The position numbers were made by a program, and so were the translations under genes. The notes under the pieces are model-generated. The model did not search any database, was not told where the DNA came from, and saw only the letters and a list, made by a program, of their open reading frames with translations. A stretch of 64,000 nt of DNA from an uncultured Lachnospiraceae bacterium. Lineage in GTDB: Bacteria > Bacillota > Clostridia > Lachnospirales > Lachnospiraceae. Location: the NCBI GenBank assembly GCA_910589075.1, contig CAJUSK010000020.1, forward strand, positions 22,276 through 86,275, in the 5' to 3' direction. Positions within the stretch are counted from its first letter, which is position 1. Each line of letters begins with the position of its first letter. Shown here in pieces: positions 35,973 through 45,194 of this stretch.

Positions 35973-38375
35973 ATGAAAACAGAAGAAAACAGATATGAAA
36001 TTCCGGCAGTCGCCCTGCGGGGGATGACGATATTGCCGGATATGATTATCCATTTTGATTTGAGCAGGCAAAAATCCATTCAGGCAGTTGAGCAGGCAAT
36101 GAATATGGATCAGATGCTGCTGGTGGTAACACAGCAGGACCCGGAGACGGAAGATCCTGAATATAAAGATATGTATGAGGTGGGCACTGTGGCAGTGGTC
36201 CGGCAGCTCACCAAAATGCCGGGGGATATTATCCGGGTACTGGCAGAAGGAAAGATGCGTGCAAAACTGCTTTCCTTTTCGGAAGAAGTGACGGACTACC
36301 TACTGGCTGAGATCGAGACTGTACCCGCAGGCGAAAAATTGCCTGATATTGAGGAAGAAGCCGGACTTAGAGAACTTCGTTCCATTTTTGAGCGCTACAG
36401 TCAGTGTTACCCCAAAGTGGGCAAGAATCTGGCGCCCAGAGTACAGGAAGCTGCCAGTCTGGAATATTTGATTGACGAGATTACCAACAATATTCCCCTG
36501 CAATATGTGAATAAGCAGCGGATATTGGGTGAACTGGATTTGCGGGAGCGTTTTGCGCTGCTCTGCCAGATTCTGCTGAATGAGGTGGAGGTCGCCAGGG
36601 TGCGGATGGATCTGTCCGAGAAAATCCGTTCCCGTGTGGAGCGCAACCAGAAAGAATACCTGCTGCGCGAGCAGCTTCATTTTATCCGGGAAGAACTGGG
36701 GGAAGAAAATACCCTTTCCGATGCGGAGCAGTTCCAGGAAGAACTGAAAAAACTGAAAGCGCCCAAAGAGGTAAAGGAAAAAATCAAGAAAGAAATTTCC
36801 CGTTTTCAGAATATGGCGGCCAGCAGTTCGGAAAGCGCCGTGGAGCGGGGCTATATCGAGACATTGCTGGAGCTTCCCTGGGATAAGATGTCCAGGGACA
36901 ATACAGACATTACCAGGGCAGAAACTGTGCTGGAGGAAGAACATTACGGGCTGGAGAAGGTGAAAGAGCGCATTCTGGAATTTCTTGCGGTGAGAAGCCT
37001 TACCAGGCGCGGGGACAGTCCCATCCTCTGTCTGGTGGGACCGCCCGGAACCGGCAAGACTTCCATTGCAAAGAGTGTTGCCAAGGCGTTGAATAAAAAA
37101 TATATCCGTATCTGCCTGGGCGGCGTGCGGGACGAGGCGGAAATCAGAGGCCACCGGCGTACCTATGTGGGCGCCATGCCGGGGCGCATTGCAGCCGGAC
37201 TACGGCAGGCAGGGGTTAAAAATCCTCTGATGCTGTTGGATGAAATCGACAAGGCAGGCAATGACAGGCGGGGTGATACGGCTTCTGCGTTGCTGGAGGT
37301 GCTGGACGGCGAGCAAAACAGCAGATTCCGGGATCATTATGTGGAAGTCCCCCTGGACTTATCGGAAGTACTGTTCCTGGCCACTGCCAATTCGGTGTCG
37401 GAAATTCCCAGGCCATTGCTGGACCGTATGGAGCTGATCGAAGTGACCAGTTATACGGCGAATGAGAAGTTCCATATTGCCAGAGAACATCTGCTGGAAA
37501 AACAGCTGGAAAAGAATGGCCTGTCTGCAGATCAACTTAATATTACGGACAACGCTCTGCATAAGATGATACAGAGCTATACGAGAGAAGCGGGTGTACG
37601 TGATCTGGAGCGGAAAATCGGACAGATCTGCCGGAAAGCTGCCAGAGAAATCCTGCAATCAGGAAAAACAGGAAAAATCCAGGTGACAAAACAGAATCTG
37701 GAGAAATATCTGGGCAAGGAAAAATATTCCCAGGACAGAATCGGGAAAAGCGACGAGGTGGGCATTGTCAGAGGACTGGCCTGGACCAGTGTGGGCGGTG
37801 ATACCCTTGAAATCGAGGTCAATATTATGCCCGGCAAAGGAGAAATTGATTTAACCGGTCAAATGGGCGATGTTATGAAGGAATCGGCTATTACAGGTAT
37901 CAGCTTTATACGGTCCATCGCAAAAGAGCATAAAATTTCCCCGGATGCATTTAAAAAGAATGATTTTCATATTCATATTCCGGAAGGCGCCGTACCCAAG
38001 GATGGCCCCAGTGCGGGAATCACCATGGCCACAGCCGTATTTTCCGCACTGACCAAAAGACCGGTGTATGCAACGGTGGCTATGACCGGTGAAATCACGC
38101 TGCGGGGACGGGTACTGCCCATCGGCGGCCTGAAAGAAAAAATACTGGCGGCAAAGACGGCAGGCATCAAAAAGGTACTGGTTCCGGCTGAAAATGAGAA
38201 GGATGTTCAGGAAATTTCCAGGGAAATCAAAGCCGGTCTGGAGATTGTCTATGTGAGTCAGATGGAAGAAGTACTGGTGCATGCGCTGGTTGAAAAACAC
38301 ACCGGTGCAGCGAAAAGGACCAGGAAAGAAGAAACACCGGCGCAGCCGGAAGGACCCGGCCCGGAGGAAAACTGA
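35973..38375 (+). CDS. lon: Lon protease (endopeptidase La)
   Basis: 800 residues; AAAAGGAGTACGA precedes ATG. N-terminal substrate-binding domain (IPAVALRGMTILPDMIIHFD), central AAA+ module with Walker A GPPGTGKTSIAK (~356-367) and Walker B LMLLDEIDKAG, and a C-terminal Ser-Lys protease with serine in PKDGPSAGIT (~680) and lysine in ILAAKTAGIKKVLVP (~722). Degrades misfolded and regulatory proteins. The last ~25 residues are a basic then proline/glutamate-rich tail. ysxC begins 1 bp after the stop. Confidence 0.96.
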   Translation: MKTEENRYEIPAVALRGMTILPDMIIHFDLSRQKSIQAVEQAMNMDQMLLVVTQQDPETEDPEYKDMYEVGTVAVVRQLTKMPGDIIRVLAEGKMRAKLLSFSEEVTDYLLAEIETVPAGEKLPDIEEEAGLRELRSIFERYSQCYPKVGKNLAPRVQEAASLEYLIDEITNNIPLQYVNKQRILGELDLRERFALLCQILLNEVEVARVRMDLSEKIRSRVERNQKEYLLREQLHFIREELGEENTLSDAEQFQEELKKLKAPKEVKEKIKKEISRFQNMAASSSESAVERGYIETLLELPWDKMSRDNTDITRAETVLEEEHYGLEKVKERILEFLAVRSLTRRGDSPILCLVGPPGTGKTSIAKSVAKALNKKYIRICLGGVRDEAEIRGHRRTYVGAMPGRIAAGLRQAGVKNPLMLLDEIDKAGNDRRGDTASALLEVLDGEQNSRFRDHYVEVPLDLSEVLFLATANSVSEIPRPLLDRMELIEVTSYTANEKFHIAREHLLEKQLEKNGLSADQLNITDNALHKMIQSYTREAGVRDLERKIGQICRKAAREILQSGKTGKIQVTKQNLEKYLGKEKYSQDRIGKSDEVGIVRGLAWTSVGGDTLEIEVNIMPGKGEIDLTGQMGDVMKESAITGISFIRSIAKEHKISPDAFKKNDFHIHIPEGAVPKDGPSAGITMATAVFSALTKRPVYATVAMTGEITLRGRVLPIGGLKEKILAAKTAGIKKVLVPAENEKDVQEISREIKAGLEIVYVSQMEEVLVHALVEKHTGAAKRTRKEETPAQPEGPGPEEN

Positions 38376-38376
38376 G

Positions 38377-38976
38377 ATGATCATAAAAGACGTGAGTCTG
38401 GAAACTGTATGCGGCATTACCAGTGTGTTGCCGAAAAATACCCGGATTGAGGTGGCATTTGCAGGAAAGAGCAATGTGGGGAAATCCTCGCTGATTAACG
38501 CGCTGATGAACCGTAAGGCGCTGGCACGCACCAGCGCCCAGCCGGGCAAAACCCAGACGATCAATTTCTACAATATTAACAATGCACTCTATTTTGTGGA
38601 TCTGCCCGGTTACGGCTATGCGAAAGCTCCGGAGGAAATCAAGGCGAAATGGGGCAAAATGATAGAAAACTATTTGAAGACATCCTCCATGCTCAGGGCG
38701 GTTTTTCTTCTGATTGATATTCGCCATACGCCATCGGCCAATGACAGAACGATGTATGAGTGGATTCTGCATCAGAATTACAAACCGGTGATTATAGCCA
38801 CAAAACTCGATAAAATCAAAAGAAGTCAGATACAAAAACAGATCAAAGAAGTCCGTACAGGGCTGGGCGCGTCTGCGGATACGGTGATTATCCCCTTTTC
38901 TTCGGTTACAAAGCAGGGAAAAGAAGACATCTATGCTCTTTTGGATGGATATCTGGAAGCGGAAAATCGGCCATAG
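38377..38976 (+). CDS. ysxC: Ribosome-biogenesis GTPase YsxC/EngB
   Basis: 199 residues from ATG 38377, one base after the lon stop, with GGAGGAAAA as ribosome site inside lon. G1 GKSNVGKSSLIN, G2 region GKTQTINFY, G3 DLPGYGYAKAP, G4 ATKLDK and G5 SSVTKQG are all clear. Assists late assembly of the 50S subunit. Coupling to lon is standard in Firmicutes. Confidence 0.95.
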   Translation: MIIKDVSLETVCGITSVLPKNTRIEVAFAGKSNVGKSSLINALMNRKALARTSAQPGKTQTINFYNINNALYFVDLPGYGYAKAPEEIKAKWGKMIENYLKTSSMLRAVFLLIDIRHTPSANDRTMYEWILHQNYKPVIIATKLDKIKRSQIQKQIKEVRTGLGASADTVIIPFSSVTKQGKEDIYALLDGYLEAENRP

Positions 38977-39014
38977 CACAGGTGGCTGTTCTATCACAAG
39001 ACAGGAGGCGGACT

Positions 39015-40178
39015 ATGAGACAGCCTTTTAAACGATACAGCAAAGTATTTCTGAATCTGGCACTGGCAGCGGGCGCATTACTGCTTTGCATTTTTGTGGT
39101 GCCAAAACTTGTGCTGTTTTTTCTTCCTTTTATTATTGGCTGGATGATCGCGGCCATTGCCAATCCGCCGGTGCGTTTTTTTGAGGAGAAATTTCGTATT
39201 AAGAGAAAGGCAGGTTCAGCGTTTGTTATTATAGCCGTCATAGCCCTGATCCTTCTGGGCGGTTATCTGTTGGTGTCCCGGCTCATTACGGCAGGCGTTG
39301 GTTTTATCACGATGCTTCCCGGACTGTGGGAGACACTGGAAGAAGATTTTCGTGAGATCGGTGAAAATCTGAGCGTGATCTATGACAGCTTTCCTGTGGA
39401 TGTAAAAGCCAATATTGCGAAAATCGGTCAGGAAATGGACGGATACATTGCGGAACTGGTAGGCACCATCGGAACCCCTACGGTGAACGCAGTGGGGAAT
39501 TTTGCCAAAAATATTCCGGGTATGGTCATCAATGTGATTATGTGCATTCTGTCCGCGTATTTTTTTATTGCGGAAAAGGAAGCTATCGGGCAGTTCTGGC
39601 AGCGATATATTCCGGGCTATTTCAGGGACAAATGGCATCTTGTTTTCAGCAGCCTGAAAAATGCGGTGGGCGGTTATTTCAAGGCCCAGTTAAAAATTGA
39701 ACTGTGGATGTTTCTGCTGCTGCTCATCGGATTTCTGTTGCTGCGGATTCCCTATGCGCCGCTGGTGGCATTTCTGATCGCTGTACTGGACTTTTTGCCC
39801 TTTTTTGGAACGGGCGCCGTTATGCTGCCCTGGGCAATCATTAAATTTCTCAGCGCAGACTATGAGATGGCAATCTGGCTGGTAGTTATCTGGGGTGTGG
39901 GGCAGCTTGCCCGGCAGATCATCCAGCCCAAAATCGTGGGTGATTCCGTAGGGATTGCCCCGCTGCCGACACTGATGCTTCTGTTTATCGGATATAAATG
40001 CGCAGGTGTGGGGGGAATGATTCTGGCCATCCCCATCGGGATTATTTTGATGAACATGAACCAGGCAGGGATTTTTGACACTCTGAAAATGAGCATTCGC
40101 ATACTGGGGGCAGGATTCAACCGGTTCCGGCGGTTTGACGAAGAAGACAAAGAAATCCTGCGGGACGAGGAACGGTAA
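39015..40178 (+). CDS. AI-2E family (YtvI-like) transporter/permease
   Basis: 387 residues from ATG 39015, preceded by AGGAGG with 6-bp spacing; an upstream in-frame GTG (38982) lacks a site. Two N-terminal membrane segments, a soluble part (residues ~85-150), then five or six segments including MFLLLLIGFLLLRIPYAPLV and LIAVLDFLPFFGTGAVMLPW. The FLPFFGTGAV and RQIIQPKIVGDSVGIAPLPT stretches are family signatures. Closest in pattern to YtvI, made during sporulation in Bacillus; transport substrate is not known. Confidence 0.8.
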   Translation: MRQPFKRYSKVFLNLALAAGALLLCIFVVPKLVLFFLPFIIGWMIAAIANPPVRFFEEKFRIKRKAGSAFVIIAVIALILLGGYLLVSRLITAGVGFITMLPGLWETLEEDFREIGENLSVIYDSFPVDVKANIAKIGQEMDGYIAELVGTIGTPTVNAVGNFAKNIPGMVINVIMCILSAYFFIAEKEAIGQFWQRYIPGYFRDKWHLVFSSLKNAVGGYFKAQLKIELWMFLLLLIGFLLLRIPYAPLVAFLIAVLDFLPFFGTGAVMLPWAIIKFLSADYEMAIWLVVIWGVGQLARQIIQPKIVGDSVGIAPLPTLMLLFIGYKCAGVGGMILAIPIGIILMNMNQAGIFDTLKMSIRILGAGFNRFRRFDEEDKEILRDEER

Positions 40179-40378
40179 GGCACAACAGAATAATGAACAG
40201 AATCAGCAGGGGAAGAAAATTTATAAGGGCGATGTTTTGATACCACACAGACAGAACCGTGGCCGGCACAGGGGAAATATCCGGGGAATATGGAAACTGT
40301 CATAAACAGAGAACTGCGGGTGAAAGCCTGCGAAAGAACCAATATTTATGGAAGACGCGTAAAAAGACAGGAGCTTTT

Positions 40379-40858
40379 ATGAAGATAAAAAAAAGCAGCA
40401 GATGGAAATGGATATTCTTTCTATATGTGCTGATTATCATACGCCTGATTATTTTTAAATACCCTTACAGTGTACTGCGTGACATTATGGCACACTGGCA
40501 GAAAGACGTCATATGGGAAGGGCTGGACACGGCGAACTTTACACTGTTCAAGACCATCCGGATGTATATAAAGTATTATGACAGACTCAACAGCTTTGAA
40601 AATCTTTTCGGCAACATACTGATTTTTATTCCTTATGGGATATTGTACCCCCTGGCGTTCCCCAAAAAGCAGAGTTATCTTCTTTTTTTTCCGGCAACAT
40701 TCCTGTTTGTTCTCGGCATAGAGCTGTTCCAGCTTCTCAGTGCCTTCGGACAGTTTGATGTGGACGATATTCTGCTAAACTGTCTGGGCGCAGTCATTGG
40801 GATCATGATAATAATTGCATTTCGCAGGGGATCGTGGTATGATAATCATAAACGATAA
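40379..40858 (+). CDS. VanZ-like membrane protein
   Basis: 159 residues from ATG 40379, chosen over the longer frame because ACAGGAGC lies 6 bp upstream. Four membrane segments with the VanZ pattern: FENLFGNILIFIPYGILYPL, FVLGIELFQLLSAFGQFDVD, DILLNCLGAVIG. The NxxGNxxxFxPxG and RxxDxxDxxxNxxG-like motifs are the core of the family; VanZ itself gives low-level teicoplanin resistance, but most members are uncharacterised envelope proteins. Confidence 0.75.
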   Translation: MKIKKSSRWKWIFFLYVLIIIRLIIFKYPYSVLRDIMAHWQKDVIWEGLDTANFTLFKTIRMYIKYYDRLNSFENLFGNILIFIPYGILYPLAFPKKQSYLLFFPATFLFVLGIELFQLLSAFGQFDVDDILLNCLGAVIGIMIIIAFRRGSWYDNHKR

Positions 40859-40912
40859 GCAGTGCGGTGTACCCGCCCAATTCACCCCAAAATAAGTAAA
40901 GGAGTATCCGTT

Positions 40913-41269
40913 ATGAGAATCGGTAATATTTATCCCACATATGTATATAATACCAATTATGTAAGCGCAAAAAGCCTCAACCGGGTTCAGCCTGTCCCGG
41001 ATGACGCACTCGAAGGTAAAACAGGCTATACAAGCAGTGGATCTGAGAATACCAATCCGCTGCGTCCGGGAACGAGCCGGGATTTTGCAGGAATTGTTGC
41101 ATCACAGATGGCCATGGGCAGAATGCGTGCGGCCAGGATTATGAAGTCTCAGCCGCAGCAGTCCGAGCAGAGCCAGAGTATGGCAATGCAGAGTCCTGCA
41201 TTGCAGGGGCAGCAGCCGATAGAGGGTAATCAGGAGAATACCATGCAAATGGCAATGTTGGGGGCATAA
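40913..41269 (+). CDS. Hypothetical protein rich in Q, S and M
   Basis: 118 residues from ATG 40913; AAAGGAGTATCCGTT precedes it. Begins MRIGNIYPTYVYNTNYVSAK; the C-terminal half is low complexity (SQPQQSEQSQSMAMQSPALQ). No membrane segment or known motif. The IYPTYVYN beginning followed by a disordered tail is seen in small Lachnospiraceae proteins of unknown role. Function not inferred. Confidence 0.55.
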   Translation: MRIGNIYPTYVYNTNYVSAKSLNRVQPVPDDALEGKTGYTSSGSENTNPLRPGTSRDFAGIVASQMAMGRMRAARIMKSQPQQSEQSQSMAMQSPALQGQQPIEGNQENTMQMAMLGA

Positions 41270-41403
41270 CAACGGTGAAACACTTGGGAATACGGGGAAA
41301 TCGGAACGCCAATCAGATTTCAGACAGTGTCAGAGGCGCTGAATCTACGGAATTATCAAGAGTAAGAGTCAATAATGAAGTTGCATTCTGCAAAGTATAT
41401 AAT

Positions 41404-41613
41404 ATGAAGATGAAAGAAGAAGTGGAGAAAATTCTCTTAAAACATCGGATTTCTTATTATGTAAAATGGCAGGAACAGAAATTTTTCAAAAGAATGTTTG
41501 ATTCCGAAACAAAGGAAAAAATGATATTTATTATTTGCATACACGATACGGCAATCGAGCAGGCGAAAGAGCTTGTGGCCGATATGCAGGATGTGAAAAT
41601 ACTGATTTCATGA
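41404..41613 (+). CDS. Small hypothetical protein
   Basis: 69 residues from ATG 41404 (MKMKEEVEKILLKHRISYYV). The frame is open back to GTG 41275, giving 112 residues, but the extra part is not convincing as protein. The sequence has alternating beta and helix (KMIFIICIHDTAIEQAKELV), like small ACT- or ferredoxin-like folds. No ribosome site is strong for either start. Family not recognised. Confidence 0.45.
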   Translation: MKMKEEVEKILLKHRISYYVKWQEQKFFKRMFDSETKEKMIFIICIHDTAIEQAKELVADMQDVKILIS

Positions 41614-41644
41614 CATCTGTTATCCGGAGACTGCTCCGGAACAG

Positions 41645-43009
41645 ATGTTTTTTTCGGATTGTGGGGAAGTACAGATGATAGCATATATTCCTGAAGCATG
41701 TATAATCTTTTTTCTGGCCAATGCCTGGTCTCTGAACAGGCAGATGGGAATTCCTAAAATCGTATGGCCTGCTTTGATTTTGCTGTTTCTGTACCTACAG
41801 ATCAGACCGTCCCCACAGAGGAAAATACAAAAAAAGCGGCTGCGTATCTGCAAAAACGGCTGTCTGCTTCTGCGGGCTTTTCTGCTTTCCACAGCCGGTT
41901 CCATTGTGTATTCTCTGCTTGGGTATATGGGAATGCTACAGGCCGGTTCGCTGTTTGAAGATCCCAAATTATGGCTGATGAACACTGTTATTGCCATATG
42001 TGTGGAGGCAATTCCCTTTTGGAATGGGATTATCCGTCTTTACCTTACCTCAAAGCAGCTGGGGATCAAGTGGCGTGTCATCGGGGGCGTATGCGGGATG
42101 ATTCCGGTGGTGAATCTGCTGGTACTGTCCGTTTTGATCCGGACTGCAGAGAAGGAAGCGGATTTTGAAAACGAGAAGATTTTACTGAACAGGAAGCGTG
42201 CAGAAGACCGTATCTGTGCCACCCGGTATCCCATCCTGATGGTACATGGCGTATTTTTTCGTGATTTCCGGTATTTTAATTACTGGGGCAGGGTGCCCGG
42301 CGAATTGATACGAAATGGGGCAACTATTTATTATGGAGAACAGCCCTCAGCAGCATCCGTGGCGGAATGCGGAGAGGCACTGGCTGAACGCATCAGGAAG
42401 ATTCTGAAGGAGACGGGAGCAGAAAAAATCAATATCATTGCCCATTCCAAAGGCGGACTGGACAGCCGTTATGCGCTGTCCAAATGTGGAATGGGGGATC
42501 TGGTCGCCTCTCTGACAACCGTGAATACACCACACAGAGGCTGTGAATTTGCAGATTATCTGCTTTCCAAAATCCCTCAGGCACAACAGAATATGGTGGC
42601 ATGCGCTTACAATACCGCTTTGCGGGGGATTGGAGAAATCAATGCGGATTTTTTTGCCGCAGTGCGGGATCTGACTGCCAGTGCCTGCAAAGCCAGAAAT
42701 GAAGAAATATTAGATGTGCCGGGGGTATATTATCAAAGCGTGGGATCTATCCTTTCACACGCGGTAAGCGGACGGTTTCCCCTGAACTTTTCCTGGCATC
42801 TGGTGGGACACTTTGACGGCAGGAATGATGGGCTGGTAGGGGAAGCGTCTTTTCCCTGGGGAGAACAATATCAAATGCTTACCTCTCAGGGAAAGCGGGG
42901 AATTTCTCATGGAGATATGATTGATTTAAACCGGGAAAATTTCGACGGATTTGATGTGCGTGAGTTTTATGTACAGCTTGTCCATGACCTGAAAGAAAAA
43001 GGATTTTAA
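41645..43009 (+). CDS. Membrane-anchored lipase-like alpha/beta hydrolase
   Basis: 454 residues; ATG 41645 or 41675 could start it. The first ~170 residues hold four hydrophobic segments (e.g. AYIPEACIIFFLANAWSL; WRVIGGVCGMIPVVNLLVLS). The hydrolase begins YPILMVHGVFFRDFRYFNYW. The nucleophile serine is in INIIAHSKGGLDSRYAL (~267), the acid in HFDGRNDGLVGE (~395) and the histidine in GISHGDMIDL (~420), the complete triad of triacylglycerol lipases of the LipA type. The catalytic domain probably acts outside the membrane or on membrane lipids. Substrate unknown. Confidence 0.75.
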   Translation: MFFSDCGEVQMIAYIPEACIIFFLANAWSLNRQMGIPKIVWPALILLFLYLQIRPSPQRKIQKKRLRICKNGCLLLRAFLLSTAGSIVYSLLGYMGMLQAGSLFEDPKLWLMNTVIAICVEAIPFWNGIIRLYLTSKQLGIKWRVIGGVCGMIPVVNLLVLSVLIRTAEKEADFENEKILLNRKRAEDRICATRYPILMVHGVFFRDFRYFNYWGRVPGELIRNGATIYYGEQPSAASVAECGEALAERIRKILKETGAEKINIIAHSKGGLDSRYALSKCGMGDLVASLTTVNTPHRGCEFADYLLSKIPQAQQNMVACAYNTALRGIGEINADFFAAVRDLTASACKARNEEILDVPGVYYQSVGSILSHAVSGRFPLNFSWHLVGHFDGRNDGLVGEASFPWGEQYQMLTSQGKRGISHGDMIDLNRENFDGFDVREFYVQLVHDLKEKGF

Positions 43010-43068
43010 AAAAGATTTGCCCTGGACAGGTATACGCGTTATAATGTTTTGCATGAAGGAGGGAACTT

Positions 43069-43308
43069 ATGCGCAGAATGGAATTTAAAATGGAGCGTCA
43101 GGGACTGTTGCAGGTGGGCGACCAGGTTACCATAACGGAAGGGGTGCTGCCCAGCAACTATTATTATACCATTGACCCTGCGCTTGCCATGTCTGGCAAT
43201 TTTCCCTTCCGGGAGCGGCTGCTGGCCCGAGCAGGCACTGTGGCTGCCATAGAGGAAAACGAAAGAGGCTTCTATGTGGTAGTGGAATTTGAAGAAACAG
43301 ATCAGTGA
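43069..43308 (+). CDS. Small hypothetical protein upstream of ridA
   Basis: 79 residues; GAAGGAGGGAACTT precedes ATG. Beta-rich with LLQVGDQVTITEGVLPSNYY and RAGTVAAIEENERGFYVVVE, a layout like a small KOW/SH3-type barrel. The end overlaps the open frame of ridA and the ridA start lies 12 bp after the stop, so they are probably co-transcribed. No known family. Confidence 0.6.
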   Translation: MRRMEFKMERQGLLQVGDQVTITEGVLPSNYYYTIDPALAMSGNFPFRERLLARAGTVAAIEENERGFYVVVEFEETDQ

Positions 43309-43319
43309 GGAGAGAACAG

Positions 43320-43697
43320 ATGAAAAAAATCAGTACAGATAAGGCGCCCGCGGCAATCGGGCCCTATTCTCAGGGAATTGTTGCAGGTGGATTCCTGTTT
43401 GCGTCAGGGCAGATTCCCCTTGACCCTGTCAGCGGGGAAGTGACAGGAGACACCATAGAGCAGCAGGCAGAGCAGGCCATTCACAATGCAGGAGAAATCC
43501 TGGCAGCGTCAGGGGCCGGTTTTGCCGATGTGGTCAAGACAACCTGTTATCTGGCAGATATGAAGGATTTTGCCGCTTTTAACAGCGTTTATGAAACCTA
43601 TTTTACAGAGAAACCTGCCAGGAGCTGTGTGGCGGTGAAACAGCTCCCGAAAGATGTACTATGCGAAGTGGAGGTTATAGCCTGGTTGGGGAACTAA
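43320..43697 (+). CDS. ridA: RidA family enamine/imine deaminase
   Basis: 125 residues from ATG 43320, preceded by GAGGAGAG. Signature stretches APAAIGPYSQGIVAGGFLFA, SGQIPLDP, VVKTTCYLADMKDFAAFNSV, and C-terminal RSCVAVKQLPKDVLCEVEVI with the catalytic arginine and the glutamate. Trimeric cytosolic enzyme that hydrolyses reactive 2-aminoacrylate released by PLP enzymes. Confidence 0.92.
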   Translation: MKKISTDKAPAAIGPYSQGIVAGGFLFASGQIPLDPVSGEVTGDTIEQQAEQAIHNAGEILAASGAGFADVVKTTCYLADMKDFAAFNSVYETYFTEKPARSCVAVKQLPKDVLCEVEVIAWLGN

Positions 43698-43712
43698 CTG
43701 CCGGGAGACATT

Positions 43713-44633
43713 ATGAAAAATCATACGATGAAAAATTCTGTGCTGCTCTTTCTGACAGCAGTCATCTGGGGTGTGGCTTTTGTGGCACAGAGTGTGGGAA
43801 TGGATTATGTAGGACCCTTTACATTTAATGCGGTCCGGTTTCTTTTGGGCGGAACTGTGCTTCTGCCCTTCCTTATGTGGAAATGGAAGTCGGGGGCTGT
43901 ACCGGGGGAACATGGCAAAGATAAAACGGACAAAACGAAATCCGGCTGGAAAATCACCCTGACCGGCGGGATTTGCTGCGGCTGTGCGCTATGTACGGCC
44001 AGTCTGTTGCAGCAAAAGGGGATACAGAATACGACGGTAGCAAAAGCGGGATTTATTACCGCCCTGTACATTATCATTGTCCCGGTGCTGGGTCTTTTTT
44101 TTCATAAGAAAGTGAGAAAGCTGGTGTGGCTGGGCGTTGGGCTGGCTGTAGCCGGTATGTATCTTCTGTGTATCAAAGAATCCTTTGCCATTGGCCGGGG
44201 AGATTTTTATGTATTCCTCTGCGCCATTGTGTTTTCGATACACATTCTGGTGATCGATTATTTTTCACCGAAAGCCGATGGAGTGGCATTGTCCTGTATA
44301 CAGTTTTATACAAGTGCCATTCTGTGCGGAATTGGTATGTTTATCTGGGAAACGCCGTCCTGGCAGGCCATTCTAAGCGGCTGGGCTCCCATTCTGTATG
44401 CAGGCATTCTTTCCTGTGGCGTGGCTTACACGCTGCAGATTATCGGACAAAAAGGGATGGATCCCACCGTGGCTTCGCTGATTCTCAGCCTGGAGTCGGT
44501 GATCTCCCTGATTGCCGGGTGGATTCTGCTGGGACAGATTTTAAGCCCCCGGGAGATCTTTGGTTGTGTCCTGGCATTTACGGCGATTATTCTGGTGCAG
44601 CTTCCGGAAAGAAAAAGCGGACAAACCATTTAA
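43713..44633 (+). CDS. EamA-type (DMT superfamily) transporter
   Basis: 306 residues with ten hydrophobic segments in two EamA repeats: first begins NSVLLFLTAVIWGVAFVAQS, second GDFYVFLCAIVFSIHILVID. GMDPTVASLILSLESVISLI is typical of the second repeat. Probably exports or imports a small metabolite. Starts 15 bp after ridA, so it likely belongs to the same transcript. Confidence 0.85.
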   Translation: MKNHTMKNSVLLFLTAVIWGVAFVAQSVGMDYVGPFTFNAVRFLLGGTVLLPFLMWKWKSGAVPGEHGKDKTDKTKSGWKITLTGGICCGCALCTASLLQQKGIQNTTVAKAGFITALYIIIVPVLGLFFHKKVRKLVWLGVGLAVAGMYLLCIKESFAIGRGDFYVFLCAIVFSIHILVIDYFSPKADGVALSCIQFYTSAILCGIGMFIWETPSWQAILSGWAPILYAGILSCGVAYTLQIIGQKGMDPTVASLILSLESVISLIAGWILLGQILSPREIFGCVLAFTAIILVQLPERKSGQTI

Positions 44634-44751
44634 AAAGAAACCGGATGTGCATACAGAGAGACTTTGTGACAGATGCATATCGTCCCGGTATACATATTTT
44701 TTGAAAAGAAATGAGATACTATCCATAAAGCAACAACAGAAGGAGAACATT

Positions 44752-45108
44752 ATGGAGTATATCAATGCATTCTGGGTGGGCGGGCTGATTTGTGCCCTTG
44801 TCCAGATTCTCATGGAAAAGACGAAAATGATGCCGGGCAGGATTATGGTGCTGCTTGTATGCCTGGGGGCTGTGATCAGTGTATTTGGGTGGTATGAACC
44901 CTTTCAGGAGTTTGCAGGGGCGGGCGCCAGCGTGCCGCTGCTGGGGTTTGGCAATACACTGATGAAAGGTGTCAAGGAAGCAGCAGATCAGGAAGGTCTG
45001 CTGGGTCTGTTTATGGGCGGCTTTAAGGCAGGCGCAGTGGGCTGCAGTGCAGCGTTGATTTTTGCTTATCTGGCCAGTCTTGTGTTTAATCCCAAAATGA
45101 AAAAATAA
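44752..45108 (+). CDS. spoVAE: Stage V sporulation protein AE (SpoVAEb-type)
   Basis: 118 residues from ATG 44752 with AGAAGGAGAACATT upstream. Matches SpoVAEb: short N-terminus then AFWVGGLICALVQILMEKTK, the central YEPFQEFAGAGASVPLLGFG and AALIFAYLASLVFNPK. Four membrane segments. SpoVA proteins form the channel that moves Ca-dipicolinate across the inner forespore membrane during sporulation and germination. Short length and the lack of a longer N-terminal tail separate it from SpoVAC, which is not seen in this window. Confidence 0.85.
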   Translation: MEYINAFWVGGLICALVQILMEKTKMMPGRIMVLLVCLGAVISVFGWYEPFQEFAGAGASVPLLGFGNTLMKGVKEAADQEGLLGLFMGGFKAGAVGCSAALIFAYLASLVFNPKMKK

Positions 45109-45134
45109 AAAAATAAGATAAAAATGATATAGGA

Positions 45135-45161
45135 TGCAGAATACAAGAAAAGTATTCTGCA
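45135..45161 (+). terminator. Stem-loop between spoVAE and the DUF2156 gene
   Basis: TGCAGAATAC and GTATTCTGCA pair perfectly around AAGAAAA. The downstream T-run is short, so it could be an attenuator or an mRNA-stability element. Confidence 0.5.
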
Positions 45162-45194
45162 CTGAAAACTTTTACTGTAAGAAGAGAGGATAAC

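Noticed and set aside
38281..38376. Longer start for ysxC inside lon
   Set aside because: YsxC homology begins at MIIKDVSLE; the extra residues are the lon tail in another frame.
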